64,000 bases of DNA from contig NZ_CP155796.1 in NCBI RefSeq assembly GCF_039729195.1, forward strand, positions 930,001 through 994,000, written 5' to 3'. The translations under genes and the position numbers were made by a program. This DNA is from Mycobacterium sp. DL (lineage in GTDB: Bacteria; Actinomycetota; Actinomycetes; Mycobacteriales; Mycobacteriaceae). Positions 43,864-52,532 of this stretch are shown here, in pieces. Position 1 is the first letter of the stretch; every line of letters begins with the position of its first letter. Below the pieces are notes generated by a model. The model saw nothing but the letters and a program-made list of their open reading frames with translations. It made no database searches and was not told the DNA's origin.

Positions 43864-46800
43864 CCATCAGTCCGTCGACAATTGTGCGCGCCGGCCTTCT
43901 GAAGCTCATCGAGCGTGAACTCCTTGGCCCGCGCGATGGCGATGAGGAGGAAATTAAGGGCACGCCTCGCGGGGCGTACGCGGTCGGTGCGCTCGCGCCG
44001 GTAACGGTTGATCCGTCTCGGTCAGTAACCACAGATCACGGGTCGAGTGACCCGAACGAGACCGGCGTCGCGGTGACCGACACCGACGTAAGGCATGCCG
44101 ATCAACGTGGCGTGCCGGTAGTCACCGATGAGAGCCCGGGCGGCGCGCAGGAAGAAGAAGAGAGAGACGAAGGTGCTAAAGGCTCTCTGACGCACCCATC
44201 TTCGATGGGTCTGCGGTTCCAAGTCCCCATTGACTGCGGCGTACTCGCCGTCAGAGCGTCATGGGGCCGTTATGAGACCTTTGGGAAGGAAGATAACGAC
44301 GGTCGGAAGATTCAATGGTCACGTCGAATCCCGGTCGAGAAGGTCGCGGAGATCGACGTTCGTGGCTACAGCAGCCACACATCGCTGGAACCGATTCAAC
44401 TCGATGAATTTGTGTCACTCCGGGTCGAGCTCTTCCCCCGTGTTGACCGCGTGATCGTCGAGCTGGCGCTGTCCAACGACAATGTTACAGATATGAACGC
44501 GCCGCCTGGTGACTGGCTTTTTCAGACGAAGCTCAAAGTTGAGGCCAACAGCGGCGAACCTGTCTTCCTGCCCACGCGCGATGTGCTGCAGCCAGGTTAC
44601 GAAGAAACCGATGAAGAGCGTCAGCGCCTAGATCTTCAGTACCGCCACCGGCTTGAATTCGCCGTCGGACGTACCACGTCCGTGACCTGGAATGAGCCAA
44701 CCGACGCGAACGGCAACGGTATTCGGATTGCTGTCAGCGTTGAAACTACCTGGCTGCCGACCGCTGACGTCCCGCAAACCAGACCCGGTTCGGCTGGTAC
44801 GGCCGTCACTTCAATGCGTGAGCTGGCGGAGCTGTCATCCGACCAAGTCGCCGATGCGTTCGCGCCGCTGATCGATGGCTATACCGAGTGGCTAGACCAG
44901 CAGCGAGCCATCGCCGTGCAGCTTCCTGAGCACCTACAGGACGCGGCAGGGAACGCGATCGCTGAGGCAGAGCTTGCCGCTGGTCGGTTGCGGGAAGGCG
45001 TGAGGTATCTGAGTTCCGAGCCGCAAGCGATGCAAGCCTTTCGATTCATGAATCGAGCGATGCGCGATCAGCGCATCCGTAGCCAGGTCGCCATGCGACG
45101 GGCCGCCGATGACTCCGAGACAATTGATGATGCGCTGAGCGGGATCGAAGCCAAAGGCGATGAGGCATCTTCTTGGCGGCCGTTTCAGCTCGCGTTCGTC
45201 CTGCTACAGATCCCAGCCCTAACGGATTCGGCACACCCTTTTCGCAGCGGTGATGCGGCCAACGTCGAGCTGCTGTTCTTCCCCACTGGCGGTGGTAAGA
45301 CCGAGGCATATCTTGGTCTGGCCGCCTACACCTTCGCGATTCGCCGCCTGCAGGGCAAGGTTGATGCCGACGACGGTGCGCTCGATGGCGGCGACGGGGT
45401 TGCCGTTCTCATGCGCTACACCCTGCGTCTGCTCACTTCGCAGCAGTTCCAGCGCGCAACCGCGCTCGTCTGCGCGGCCGAGCTGATTCGACAGGAGGAT
45501 CCGTCCACCTGGGGTGAGAAGCCGTTCACCATCGGGCTCTGGGTCGGGACCGCAGTCAGCCCGAAACGCTTCGAAGAGGCGAAGACGCAAGTAGAAGAAG
45601 TCAAGTCCGGCAACAGCAAGCCCTTTGGCTTGACAGTCCTACAGTTGCAGCGCTGTCCATGGTGTGGTACTAGGATCGATCCGAAGCGAGACCTTCAAGT
45701 CGACCGTACTGCGGAACGCGTCGAAGTCTATTGCGGAGAGCGTCGCGGCGAATGCCCGTTCAGCAGTGACGGCGATGCCGATGGGCCGCTACCGATTCTC
45801 ACTGTTGACGACGAAATATACCGACATCCGCCGACATTCCTACTTGCAACAGTGGACAAGTTCGCACGGCTGGCGCGTGAAGGACCAGCTGCGAGCCTGT
45901 TCGGCTACGTGAACGAGTGGTGCCCTCGCCACGGATACCGGTACCCGGACAGCGGCGGACTGTGTGGCAAAGGTGCTTCGCACAACGCCGTCAAAGGTGG
46001 CCGGCGGGACTATCCGAAAGTTGCGGTGCAACTTGTTGATCGACTGCGCCCGCCGGATCTGATCATCCAAGATGAACTTCACCTGATCACCGGCGCTCTG
46101 GGAACCTCCGTTGGTGTCTTCGAAAACGCCATTGATGTGCTGTGCTCATATCAGCGCGACGGTGCGACGATCCGACCATTGATCGTCGCATCTACCGCCA
46201 CCGTCCGTAACGCGGAACAGCAAGTACAGGCGCTCTACGGGCGGGGTGTCGACATGTTCCCGCCACCGGTTCTGGACGTCCGGGACACCTACTTCTCGAA
46301 AGAAGTTCCAGTCGGTGACGACGCACCCGGCCGCAAGTATCTTGGCGTTTGCGCCCACGGAATCAGGTTGACTCTAGCCGAGATTCGGCTCGCCGAAGTG
46401 ATGCTCCTCGCCGGACAGAAGCTGCTCGATGAGGCCGGTGTTGCTGCCGACCCATACATGACGACTGTCGCTTACTTCTCGGCTACCCGAGAGCTCGCAG
46501 GTATGCGCCGCTACCTCGATGACGACGTCACAACCCGCGTTACTGGCAACACCGAGCCATTCCCACGTCGAACCAATGACTTCGAGCGACTCGAAATCGG
46601 CGAACTGACCTCACGGATCTCGTCGGAGGATATTTCGGTGAACCTCGACAAACTGTCGCTGCCGTTCACCGAGCGATGGAGCACCCAGGGTCGGAAGAAG
46701 TTTTTCGAAGATCGCGATGCCGCTCGCAAGGCCGGCAAGCCGGAGCCTGAATGGGGTACGAAGCCATTCGACTTCGTTCTAGCGACGTCGATGCTTCAAG

Positions 46801-47522
46801 TGGGTGTCGATGTTCCCAGACTGGGTCTCATGCTCGTTGTCGGTCAGCCGAAGAACACAGCTGAATACATCCAGGCATCCTCCCGCGTCGGTCGCGACGC
46901 ATCGAAGCCTGGTCTTGTTGTGTCATTGGCCAATTGGTCTAGGCCACGGGACATGGCCCACTTCGAGCAGTTCCGCCACTACCATGAGACCTTCTACGCG
47001 CAAGTCGAGGCGTTGAGCGTCACGCCCTATTCGGATACCGCGATGGAGCGCGGTCTCATGGGTGTGCTCGTGAGTGTTGCGCGGGTGACCCAGGCGCGGA
47101 TGGACGCCGGTCTTTCGCCGGAAGCGGGAGCCGGCGCGATACTCGGATCGATGAACAAGGTGGCCGAGCTCGTCGAGCAGCTCACATCCCGGGCTGTCCC
47201 GGCTGTCGAGGATGCGGCCGCGGCGGACAAGCTTCGGCTCAAATTGATACAGCGACGAGACCGTTGGTACGGCAAGGCCGAAGAGACTCAGGGCGCGTTG
47301 TTCTATGAGCGTGTTCCAAAGAATGCCACGGCGTGGCCCTTGTTGATCAGCCCGGAATCGACCCTGATGAAGCCAGCCGACCAGATATTCGTTGTCGCGA
47401 ACTCGATGCGCGAGGTGCAGCCGGAGCTGAACCTCTTAGTCAGTCCCATGGCGGAGAACCTCGCATTCAGAGAAAAGCCAAGTTACCCGAAGTGGAACGT
47501 TCCAGCCGAAAGCAAGAAGTGA
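43860..47522 (+). CDS. drmA: DISARM helicase DrmA
   Basis: The 1220-residue protein starts at the GTG at 43860 (GTGA overlap with drmMI). Walker A is ELLFFPTGGGKTEAYLGLAA (K480) and the DEAD-like box is IIQDELHLITGALG (738-741). A zinc site is likely in between (RCPWCGTRI, EVYCGERRGECPF). The C-terminal helicase domain has TSMLQVGVDVPRLGLMLV and YIQASSRVGRDASKPGLVV, then the DrmA-typical MAHFEQFRHYHETFYAQVE. In the DISARM structure, DrmA pairs with DrmB to form the DNA-loading complex that recognises 5' overhang ends of unmethylated DNA. Confidence 0.92.
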   Translation: MTISPSTIVRAGLLKLIERELLGPRDGDEEEIKGTPRGAYAVGALAPVTVDPSRSVTTDHGSSDPNETGVAVTDTDVRHADQRGVPVVTDESPGGAQEEEERDEGAKGSLTHPSSMGLRFQVPIDCGVLAVRASWGRYETFGKEDNDGRKIQWSRRIPVEKVAEIDVRGYSSHTSLEPIQLDEFVSLRVELFPRVDRVIVELALSNDNVTDMNAPPGDWLFQTKLKVEANSGEPVFLPTRDVLQPGYEETDEERQRLDLQYRHRLEFAVGRTTSVTWNEPTDANGNGIRIAVSVETTWLPTADVPQTRPGSAGTAVTSMRELAELSSDQVADAFAPLIDGYTEWLDQQRAIAVQLPEHLQDAAGNAIAEAELAAGRLREGVRYLSSEPQAMQAFRFMNRAMRDQRIRSQVAMRRAADDSETIDDALSGIEAKGDEASSWRPFQLAFVLLQIPALTDSAHPFRSGDAANVELLFFPTGGGKTEAYLGLAAYTFAIRRLQGKVDADDGALDGGDGVAVLMRYTLRLLTSQQFQRATALVCAAELIRQEDPSTWGEKPFTIGLWVGTAVSPKRFEEAKTQVEEVKSGNSKPFGLTVLQLQRCPWCGTRIDPKRDLQVDRTAERVEVYCGERRGECPFSSDGDADGPLPILTVDDEIYRHPPTFLLATVDKFARLAREGPAASLFGYVNEWCPRHGYRYPDSGGLCGKGASHNAVKGGRRDYPKVAVQLVDRLRPPDLIIQDELHLITGALGTSVGVFENAIDVLCSYQRDGATIRPLIVASTATVRNAEQQVQALYGRGVDMFPPPVLDVRDTYFSKEVPVGDDAPGRKYLGVCAHGIRLTLAEIRLAEVMLLAGQKLLDEAGVAADPYMTTVAYFSATRELAGMRRYLDDDVTTRVTGNTEPFPRRTNDFERLEIGELTSRISSEDISVNLDKLSLPFTERWSTQGRKKFFEDRDAARKAGKPEPEWGTKPFDFVLATSMLQVGVDVPRLGLMLVVGQPKNTAEYIQASSRVGRDASKPGLVVSLANWSRPRDMAHFEQFRHYHETFYAQVEALSVTPYSDTAMERGLMGVLVSVARVTQARMDAGLSPEAGAGAILGSMNKVAELVEQLTSRAVPAVEDAAAADKLRLKLIQRRDRWYGKAEETQGALFYERVPKNATAWPLLISPESTLMKPADQIFVVANSMREVQPELNLLVSPMAENLAFREKPSYPKWNVPAESKK

Positions 47523-49588
47523 CCGAATCGCTCGCCGACGCCGGCATACTCGAGAACGTCGAGCCCATAGCCGCGGGCATCGAGATACTGGACCCGATCG
47601 CGGATGTCGAAGCCAAGACGTCGAAGAACTTCGCGCGAGTGGGATCCATACGGCCATCCGCCATGCTGTACACGAATGGCATTGGAGCAACAGTCGACTT
47701 GCCGCATTTCGCGGTGATGCCGTCGGGTCTCGATGCGTGGGAGCGGGTATACGCGCGCCGACCGGGCGGAGCCGAGACGATCGCCGAACCTCGTCTGCTG
47801 GCGCTCACGCGTAATCATCTGGGTAGCCAGGTCGCTGAGCTGCGCAAACCACCGTGGGCACCGGAAGAGAAAGGATGGGCGGCCGGGTCGGCCATCGATC
47901 TCGGAATTCCGTGCCGGATCTTCCCGCAATGGCTGCGCTGCACGGGATGCGGCTTGCTGGCGCCTGTGTCTCACGAGCGATTCGCCTACAGCAATGTCGT
48001 GAGGTACCGGCCGGATCGCGCCGAGTTCTCGCACGAGAAATGCAAGGGTTTCGAGGGAAAGAAGAAAGGGTTCAAAGCCGTTGCCCTCCCGGCACGATAC
48101 ATGATCGCTTGTGTTAACGGTCACCTCGATGAGTTCCCTTACGACGCTTGGGTTCACCGAGGAGGTTCATGTCCTTCGGGTGACAAGTTCCCCAGTCTCC
48201 GGATGAGGGAATGGAAGAGCAACATCGGCCCGGACGTGCAGATCCATTGTCTGGCGTGTCAGCAGAGCCGCGGCATGCTCGAAGCCGTCGGACCCAGAGC
48301 ATCCGAGAAGCTTCCGATGTGCCGGGGCCGGCACCCACACCTTGACGCCTTCTACAACTGCGACCAGCGAGGGCGACTGTTGATGCTCGGCGCAGCCAAC
48401 CAGTGGTTCGCCTCCACCATTGGCTTGCTCGCGTTGCCGACAGAACAGGCCGCGTCTGCGGCGGATCTTGCCTTATTGTTGCGAACGCTGCCGAAAGCGG
48501 ACCTCGATGACCTACAAGGCGTCGCCGAGATGAAGATGTTTCGGAAGTATGCGGCAATGGCACTGAAGACCGAAGTAATCGATGGCGTCGTTGATGAATT
48601 GGTCTGGGAGGCAGTGCAAATCGCGCGCGGATCTGCTGTCCCGACTAGCGAAGACACATCGGGAAATCAATCGGATCCACGTACCATTCTTGCGCCTGAG
48701 TGGGCAGTGCTCACCGACGAGCCGAAATACACACAGATGAGCGGCTCACGCGACTTCCGGGCAGTTCGTCGCGACGTGCCAGAGCCGTTACAACCAGTTG
48801 TTTCGGCGGTGGTCGCAGTCGAGAAGCTGAAGAAGGTCAATTCATTCATCGGTTTCACGAGGATCGACGCACTCGATCGCATCGATGATGCGACTGCGCG
48901 TGTCGCCCCCCTTTGCGCCAGCGGCAAGCCGACATGGGTGCCCGCCACAGAGGACAGGGGCGAAGGGGTCTTCTTGCAGTTCGACGAATCAGTAATCGCT
49001 TCGTGGGAGCAACAAGTTCTTGCTCGGCCAGTCTGGCAGACATTTCGCAAAGCGCATCGACTGAACTTTCAACGCCGGACGAGCAAGACGGCCGATGACA
49101 TCGATCCAGACTCCCGGTTTCCTGCCCCGCGCTATTGGGCGATTCACACGTTGTCGCATCTACTCATTCGCCAGGCTGCGATGTCGAGCGGATACGGCAG
49201 CGCAAGCTTGACCGAGCGAATCTACGCGTGGCCGGCAGATGATAAGCATCCGGCGGCGGCCGGACTGCTCATCAGCACAACTGCTTCTGACGGCGAAGGC
49301 ACGCTCGGAGGTCTGGTTGAGCTCGCGAAGCCAGCGAAACTCGAACGGCTGGTTGCGGACGCGGTCCGGCGCGGGCAGCGATGCTCGTCGGACCCGATCT
49401 GTTCGCATCGTGCTCCGAGGGGTAAAGAGGAGTTCCTGCACGGCGCCGCATGCCATTTCTGTCTTTTCCTCAGCGAGACCAGCTGCGAGCGAACGAACCG
49501 ATTTCTTGATCGCCGTCTGCTTCTTGGCTTGATGACTGACGAGGATGTCCGGACACCGGCTCTACTCGAAGGGCTTTCGATTCTCTGA
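47519..49588 (+). CDS. drmB: DISARM protein DrmB (DUF1998)
   Basis: The 689-residue protein starts at the GTG at 47519, overlapping the drmA stop. The N-terminal part has GSIRPSAMLYTNGIGATVDLP and zinc-binding cysteines (LRCTGCGLLAP, HEKCKGFEGK, HCLACQQSRG). The C-terminal DUF1998 module reads AIHTLSHLLIRQAAMSSGYG, ERIYAW, then CHFCLFLSETSCERTNRFLDRRLL. DrmB is a core subunit found in every DISARM locus and works with DrmA. It has no helicase motifs itself. The longer frame back to 47333 lies inside drmA and is rejected. Confidence 0.92.
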   Translation: MTESLADAGILENVEPIAAGIEILDPIADVEAKTSKNFARVGSIRPSAMLYTNGIGATVDLPHFAVMPSGLDAWERVYARRPGGAETIAEPRLLALTRNHLGSQVAELRKPPWAPEEKGWAAGSAIDLGIPCRIFPQWLRCTGCGLLAPVSHERFAYSNVVRYRPDRAEFSHEKCKGFEGKKKGFKAVALPARYMIACVNGHLDEFPYDAWVHRGGSCPSGDKFPSLRMREWKSNIGPDVQIHCLACQQSRGMLEAVGPRASEKLPMCRGRHPHLDAFYNCDQRGRLLMLGAANQWFASTIGLLALPTEQAASAADLALLLRTLPKADLDDLQGVAEMKMFRKYAAMALKTEVIDGVVDELVWEAVQIARGSAVPTSEDTSGNQSDPRTILAPEWAVLTDEPKYTQMSGSRDFRAVRRDVPEPLQPVVSAVVAVEKLKKVNSFIGFTRIDALDRIDDATARVAPLCASGKPTWVPATEDRGEGVFLQFDESVIASWEQQVLARPVWQTFRKAHRLNFQRRTSKTADDIDPDSRFPAPRYWAIHTLSHLLIRQAAMSSGYGSASLTERIYAWPADDKHPAAAGLLISTTASDGEGTLGGLVELAKPAKLERLVADAVRRGQRCSSDPICSHRAPRGKEEFLHGAACHFCLFLSETSCERTNRFLDRRLLLGLMTDEDVRTPALLEGLSIL

Positions 49589-50301
49589 TGAGCAGGGTGG
49601 AGGTCGGGCGGCTGGGCGAGTTGCTCAGCGGCGACGAGGCGAGGTCGGTCGCCGCCGCTCTTCGCCAACTGAAGCTGCCGCACCTCGCGGCCAAGCGGGC
49701 GTATCCAGGTCATCGCTCCGAGGTTCAGCGGCTGTTGAGACAGCTGCTCCGGACCGACGGTGACTTGCTCCGGGTGGCTGCAGTGCTCGATGGAATCGCA
49801 GCAGTGCCGCAGGTGGAACGGCCGGTGGCGGTATGGACGTCGCCATCGGTCCCCGGGTCAGGCGGTCACACCACTCTCGCAGCACTGGACATGATCAACG
49901 GCGCAACGGCGTTCGTGTACGCGGCGACGTATTCGGCAGGCAAGGATTCGCCGCATCTGCTTGCTCTGCGCAATGCGCTTGACCGTGGGGTCTCCGTGAC
50001 TGTGGTAGTCGACGTCAAGGAGCGCGCGGATCACGCGGCCATGATCTGCAAGGCCCTCGACGGTGCACGGACGTGGACACTGGCCGAGCCAGAGGGCGGC
50101 GAGTGGGCAATTCAGCACTCGAAGCTGATCACGGTTGACGACAGCGCTGCGTTCGTGACGAGTGCCAATTTCTCGACAGCCGGCGCGAAGCGCAGTCTTG
50201 AATGCGGGATGCTGAGTAGGGACTCGCTCGTTGCCGTCAGCGTGCGCGAACACCTGCAGAACCTGCACAAGCATGGCGTGCTGATCGACCTGGCGTGGTA
50301 G
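49588..50301 (+). CDS. drmC: DISARM phospholipase D-like protein DrmC
   Basis: The 237-residue protein starts at the ATG at 49588 (TGATG overlap with drmB). It has a single HKD motif: H177, K179 and D184 in IQHSKLITVDDSAAFVTSAN. PLD-family proteins with one HKD usually dimerise to build the active site. The N-terminal helical part (LLSGDEARSVAAALRQLKLP) is typical of DrmC. It is predicted to be a nuclease; in the characterised Bacillus system DrmC was not strictly needed for protection against some phages. Third core DISARM gene. Confidence 0.9.
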   Translation: MSRVEVGRLGELLSGDEARSVAAALRQLKLPHLAAKRAYPGHRSEVQRLLRQLLRTDGDLLRVAAVLDGIAAVPQVERPVAVWTSPSVPGSGGHTTLAALDMINGATAFVYAATYSAGKDSPHLLALRNALDRGVSVTVVVDVKERADHAAMICKALDGARTWTLAEPEGGEWAIQHSKLITVDDSAAFVTSANFSTAGAKRSLECGMLSRDSLVAVSVREHLQNLHKHGVLIDLAW

Positions 50302-50336
50302 TGGACTAGCGGTAAGAAATACTCGAGGATCTTGGT

Positions 50337-51467
50337 ATGCGCGCAGTAGGGCTGTTCTCAGGTATCGGCGGATTCGAGCTCGGGCTTGCCAAGGCCGGAA
50401 TCGTCACTGACCTCTCGTGCGAAAATTGGGACCCCGCGGTGCGGATCTTGCAGCGTCGATTTCAGTCCGAGTTGGTAGGCGACATCCGCGAGCTCCGTTC
50501 GCTGCCTAATTGCGACGTCCTCACAGCAGGATTTCCCTGCACGGATCTGAGCCAGGTTGGGCGAACGGCGGGAATCGACGGCTCGGAGTCAGGTTTGATC
50601 CGAGAAGTCTTCAGACTCATCGCGGGCAACCCGCCGAAGTGGGTGGTACTCGAGAATGTGCCGAACATGCTCAGCTTGCACGGCGGTGCTCCCATTCGCC
50701 ACATCACTGAGTGGTTCGAACGTCGTAAGTGGAACTGGGCGTACCGAACCGTCGATTCGCAGTACTTCGGCGTCAGACAGCGACGTCGCCGTACGTTCCT
50801 CGTCGCCTCCCGGAGTCACGACCCACGGACCGTGCTCTTCGCCGACGATCGCTCCCCTCGCCCCGACGTCCGAAGCCACCGTGCTCATGGTTTCTCTTGG
50901 ACAGAAGGCAATCGCGGCATCGGCTGGGGCGACGGCGTGACTCCGACGCTCAAAGGTGGGTCGAAGCTGTGCATCGCATCGCCGCCCGGCGTCTGGCTGC
51001 TCGATCACGAGGCGGGGACGGCGATCGTGCGGCCAACTGTCGTCGCCGGCGAACGTCTACAGGGCTTCGCATCTGATTGGACAGCCGGTGCGGGGCCCGA
51101 AGGCGTGCGCTGGAAATTGGTCGGAAACGCCGTCACAGTGCCTGTTGCGAAGTGGATCGGGAGCCGCTTGTTGGAGCCGGGAACCCCGGTCGACGTCCCG
51201 CGACGTGGGCTCGCCGAGGTGCAGCGGTGGCCTTCGGCTGCTGCCGGAGTGGGGGACGAGCGCGAGGCATGGAGCTTGAGTGAGCGGCCATTGTCAATCC
51301 AGTCCAGGCTCTCCCTGTCGACGACTCTTGCCCAATACGGTGATCAGCCCCTGAGCCTCGGTGCTACGAAGGGCTTCGTCGCCCGACTCAAGGCGAGCAG
51401 TTTGAAGAGCCGTCCCGGCTTCATCCAGGCACTAGACGAACACATCTGTGTCCTCGAAAAGTCCTGA
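50337..51467 (+). CDS. drmMII: C5-cytosine DNA methyltransferase, DrmMII type
   Basis: The 376-residue protein has motif I GLFSGIGGFELGLAKAG, motif IV AGFPCTDLSQVGRTAG (catalytic C68), motif VI VLENVPNML (E106), motif VIII QYFGVRQRRRRTFLVAS and motif X VGNAVTVPVAKWIGSRLL. The variable region between motifs VIII and IX is short. It follows drmC by 35 bp on the same strand. In DISARM classification drmMII belongs to class 2 (with drmE), yet here it follows a class 1 drmD-drmMI-drmABC set. The C-terminal ~100 residues beyond motif X are extra and unassigned. Confidence 0.9.
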   Translation: MRAVGLFSGIGGFELGLAKAGIVTDLSCENWDPAVRILQRRFQSELVGDIRELRSLPNCDVLTAGFPCTDLSQVGRTAGIDGSESGLIREVFRLIAGNPPKWVVLENVPNMLSLHGGAPIRHITEWFERRKWNWAYRTVDSQYFGVRQRRRRTFLVASRSHDPRTVLFADDRSPRPDVRSHRAHGFSWTEGNRGIGWGDGVTPTLKGGSKLCIASPPGVWLLDHEAGTAIVRPTVVAGERLQGFASDWTAGAGPEGVRWKLVGNAVTVPVAKWIGSRLLEPGTPVDVPRRGLAEVQRWPSAAAGVGDEREAWSLSERPLSIQSRLSLSTTLAQYGDQPLSLGATKGFVARLKASSLKSRPGFIQALDEHICVLEKS

Positions 51468-51864
51468 GCCGCTAAATGAGTCGACGCGTGTCCGAATGCA
51501 ACGTCAGCGCCGAAGAGACACTTCGCTTGAGCTACAGGTCCGTCGGGCCCTGCATGAGCTCGGCTACCGTTATCGGGTCGATTTTCGACCCGAGCCGATC
51601 CTGCGTTGTCGCGGAGACATCGTGTTCACCCGACGAAAGATCGTCGTGTTCATCGACGGGTGTTTTTGGCACGGCTGTCCTGAACATGCGACTTCGCCGG
51701 TCAACAATGCTGAGTGGTGGCGTATGAAGTTGGCGGCGAACGTCGAACGCGATCGACGTAACACTCGAGCGCTGGAGGAAATCGGCTGGACTGTCCTGCG
51801 CGTTTGGGAACACGAAGCCCTAGACGAGGCCGTCGCCCGGATCACTGCGACACTCCGCCTGTGA
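51448..51864 (+). CDS. vsr: Very short patch repair (Vsr) endonuclease
   Basis: The 138-residue protein starts at the GTG at 51448, overlapping the methyltransferase end by 20 bp in another frame. The Vsr fold is clear: RMQRQRRRDTSLELQVRRAL, then YRVDFRPEPILRCRGDIVF (metal-binding Asp), then VVFIDGCFWHGCPEH (Cys/His structural zinc and catalytic His), WWRMKLAANVERDRR and VLRVWEHE. Vsr nicks T:G mismatches made when 5-methylcytosine deaminates and normally travels with a C5-methylase, as here. It therefore belongs functionally to drmMII. Confidence 0.9.
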   Translation: MSSKSPEPLNESTRVRMQRQRRRDTSLELQVRRALHELGYRYRVDFRPEPILRCRGDIVFTRRKIVVFIDGCFWHGCPEHATSPVNNAEWWRMKLAANVERDRRNTRALEEIGWTVLRVWEHEALDEAVARITATLRL

Positions 51865-51936
51865 GGACCGGTCTCGTCGCGAAGATCAGGCGGACCGAGC
51901 GCCGATATGGTGTTCTATGCGTGGAAGGGACTTGCT

Positions 51937-52386
51937 GTGGAAATCGATGAAGAGCGGCGATTCCGGGACGCAGCCATGGCGTGGCTGGCTGCACGAGCCG
52001 AAAAGGGCCATCGGCGGATTCCGTACGGCGAATTGGCGGACTTCGAGTTCGAGGGTCTGCGCGTACCCCTGATGGACCGCCAGCGAGGAATCCGTAAACC
52101 AGCAGGTTTTCACGCTGCCCTGTCGATACGGACGACCTATACGCCGCCGGGCCAAGCGAAACCATACGATGACCGTGTGTCCAACGACGGCTTGCTCCTA
52201 TACAAGTATCGAGGGGATGATCCTAAACACCACGAGAACCGAGCAATCCGTGCGGCTTTCGATCTCGAGCTGCCGTTGATCTGGTTCGTCGGTGTCGCCA
52301 AGGGGATCTACGAAGCTCGGTATCCCGTTTGGGTCCGTGATGATCAGCCGCAGAAGCTGGAGTTCGCTCTGCAGTTGCCGAGCTAG
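51937..52386 (+). CDS. McrA-like N-terminal domain protein lacking the HNH half
   Basis: The 149-residue protein starts at the GTG at 51937, six bases after AAGGGA; the ATG at 51907 is the alternative. It has the N-terminal domain found before HNH nucleases of the ScoMcrA-like group: DFEFEGLRVPLMDRQRGIRKPA, YTPPGQAKPYDDRVS and GLLLYKYRGDDPKHHENRAIR. In those enzymes an HNH domain follows; here the chain stops at QLPS. It may be a cut-down type IV restriction gene, or a stand-alone sensor domain for modified DNA. It follows vsr on the same strand by about 70 bp. Confidence 0.7.
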   Translation: MEIDEERRFRDAAMAWLAARAEKGHRRIPYGELADFEFEGLRVPLMDRQRGIRKPAGFHAALSIRTTYTPPGQAKPYDDRVSNDGLLLYKYRGDDPKHHENRAIRAAFDLELPLIWFVGVAKGIYEARYPVWVRDDQPQKLEFALQLPS

Positions 52387-52421
52387 AATCGCCTCGATGC
52401 TTCATAATCGGGGGCGATTCT
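52385..52421 (+). terminator. Hairpin after the last gene of the DISARM strand
   Basis: A perfect 9-bp inverted repeat, AGAATCGCC (52385-52393) and GGCGATTCT (52413-52421), with a 19-base loop, starts at the stop of the McrA-N-like gene. There is no T-tract. It could terminate the DISARM operon, or be a scar of an inserted element. Confidence 0.45.
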
Positions 52422-52532
52422 GGTGAAGCGCCCGCTGGCGAGAGGCGAGTCCCTCGCACATTCAACATGACAGCCGACCTGGTTACTCGCTGAGAGTTGG
52501 CGAGGACAGCGATGCTGGCCGATCGACGATCG

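Noticed and set aside
47333..47518. Upstream extension of drmB
   Set aside because: It lies within drmA in another frame; the GTG at 47519 gives the same GTGA overlap seen at the other junctions of the operon.
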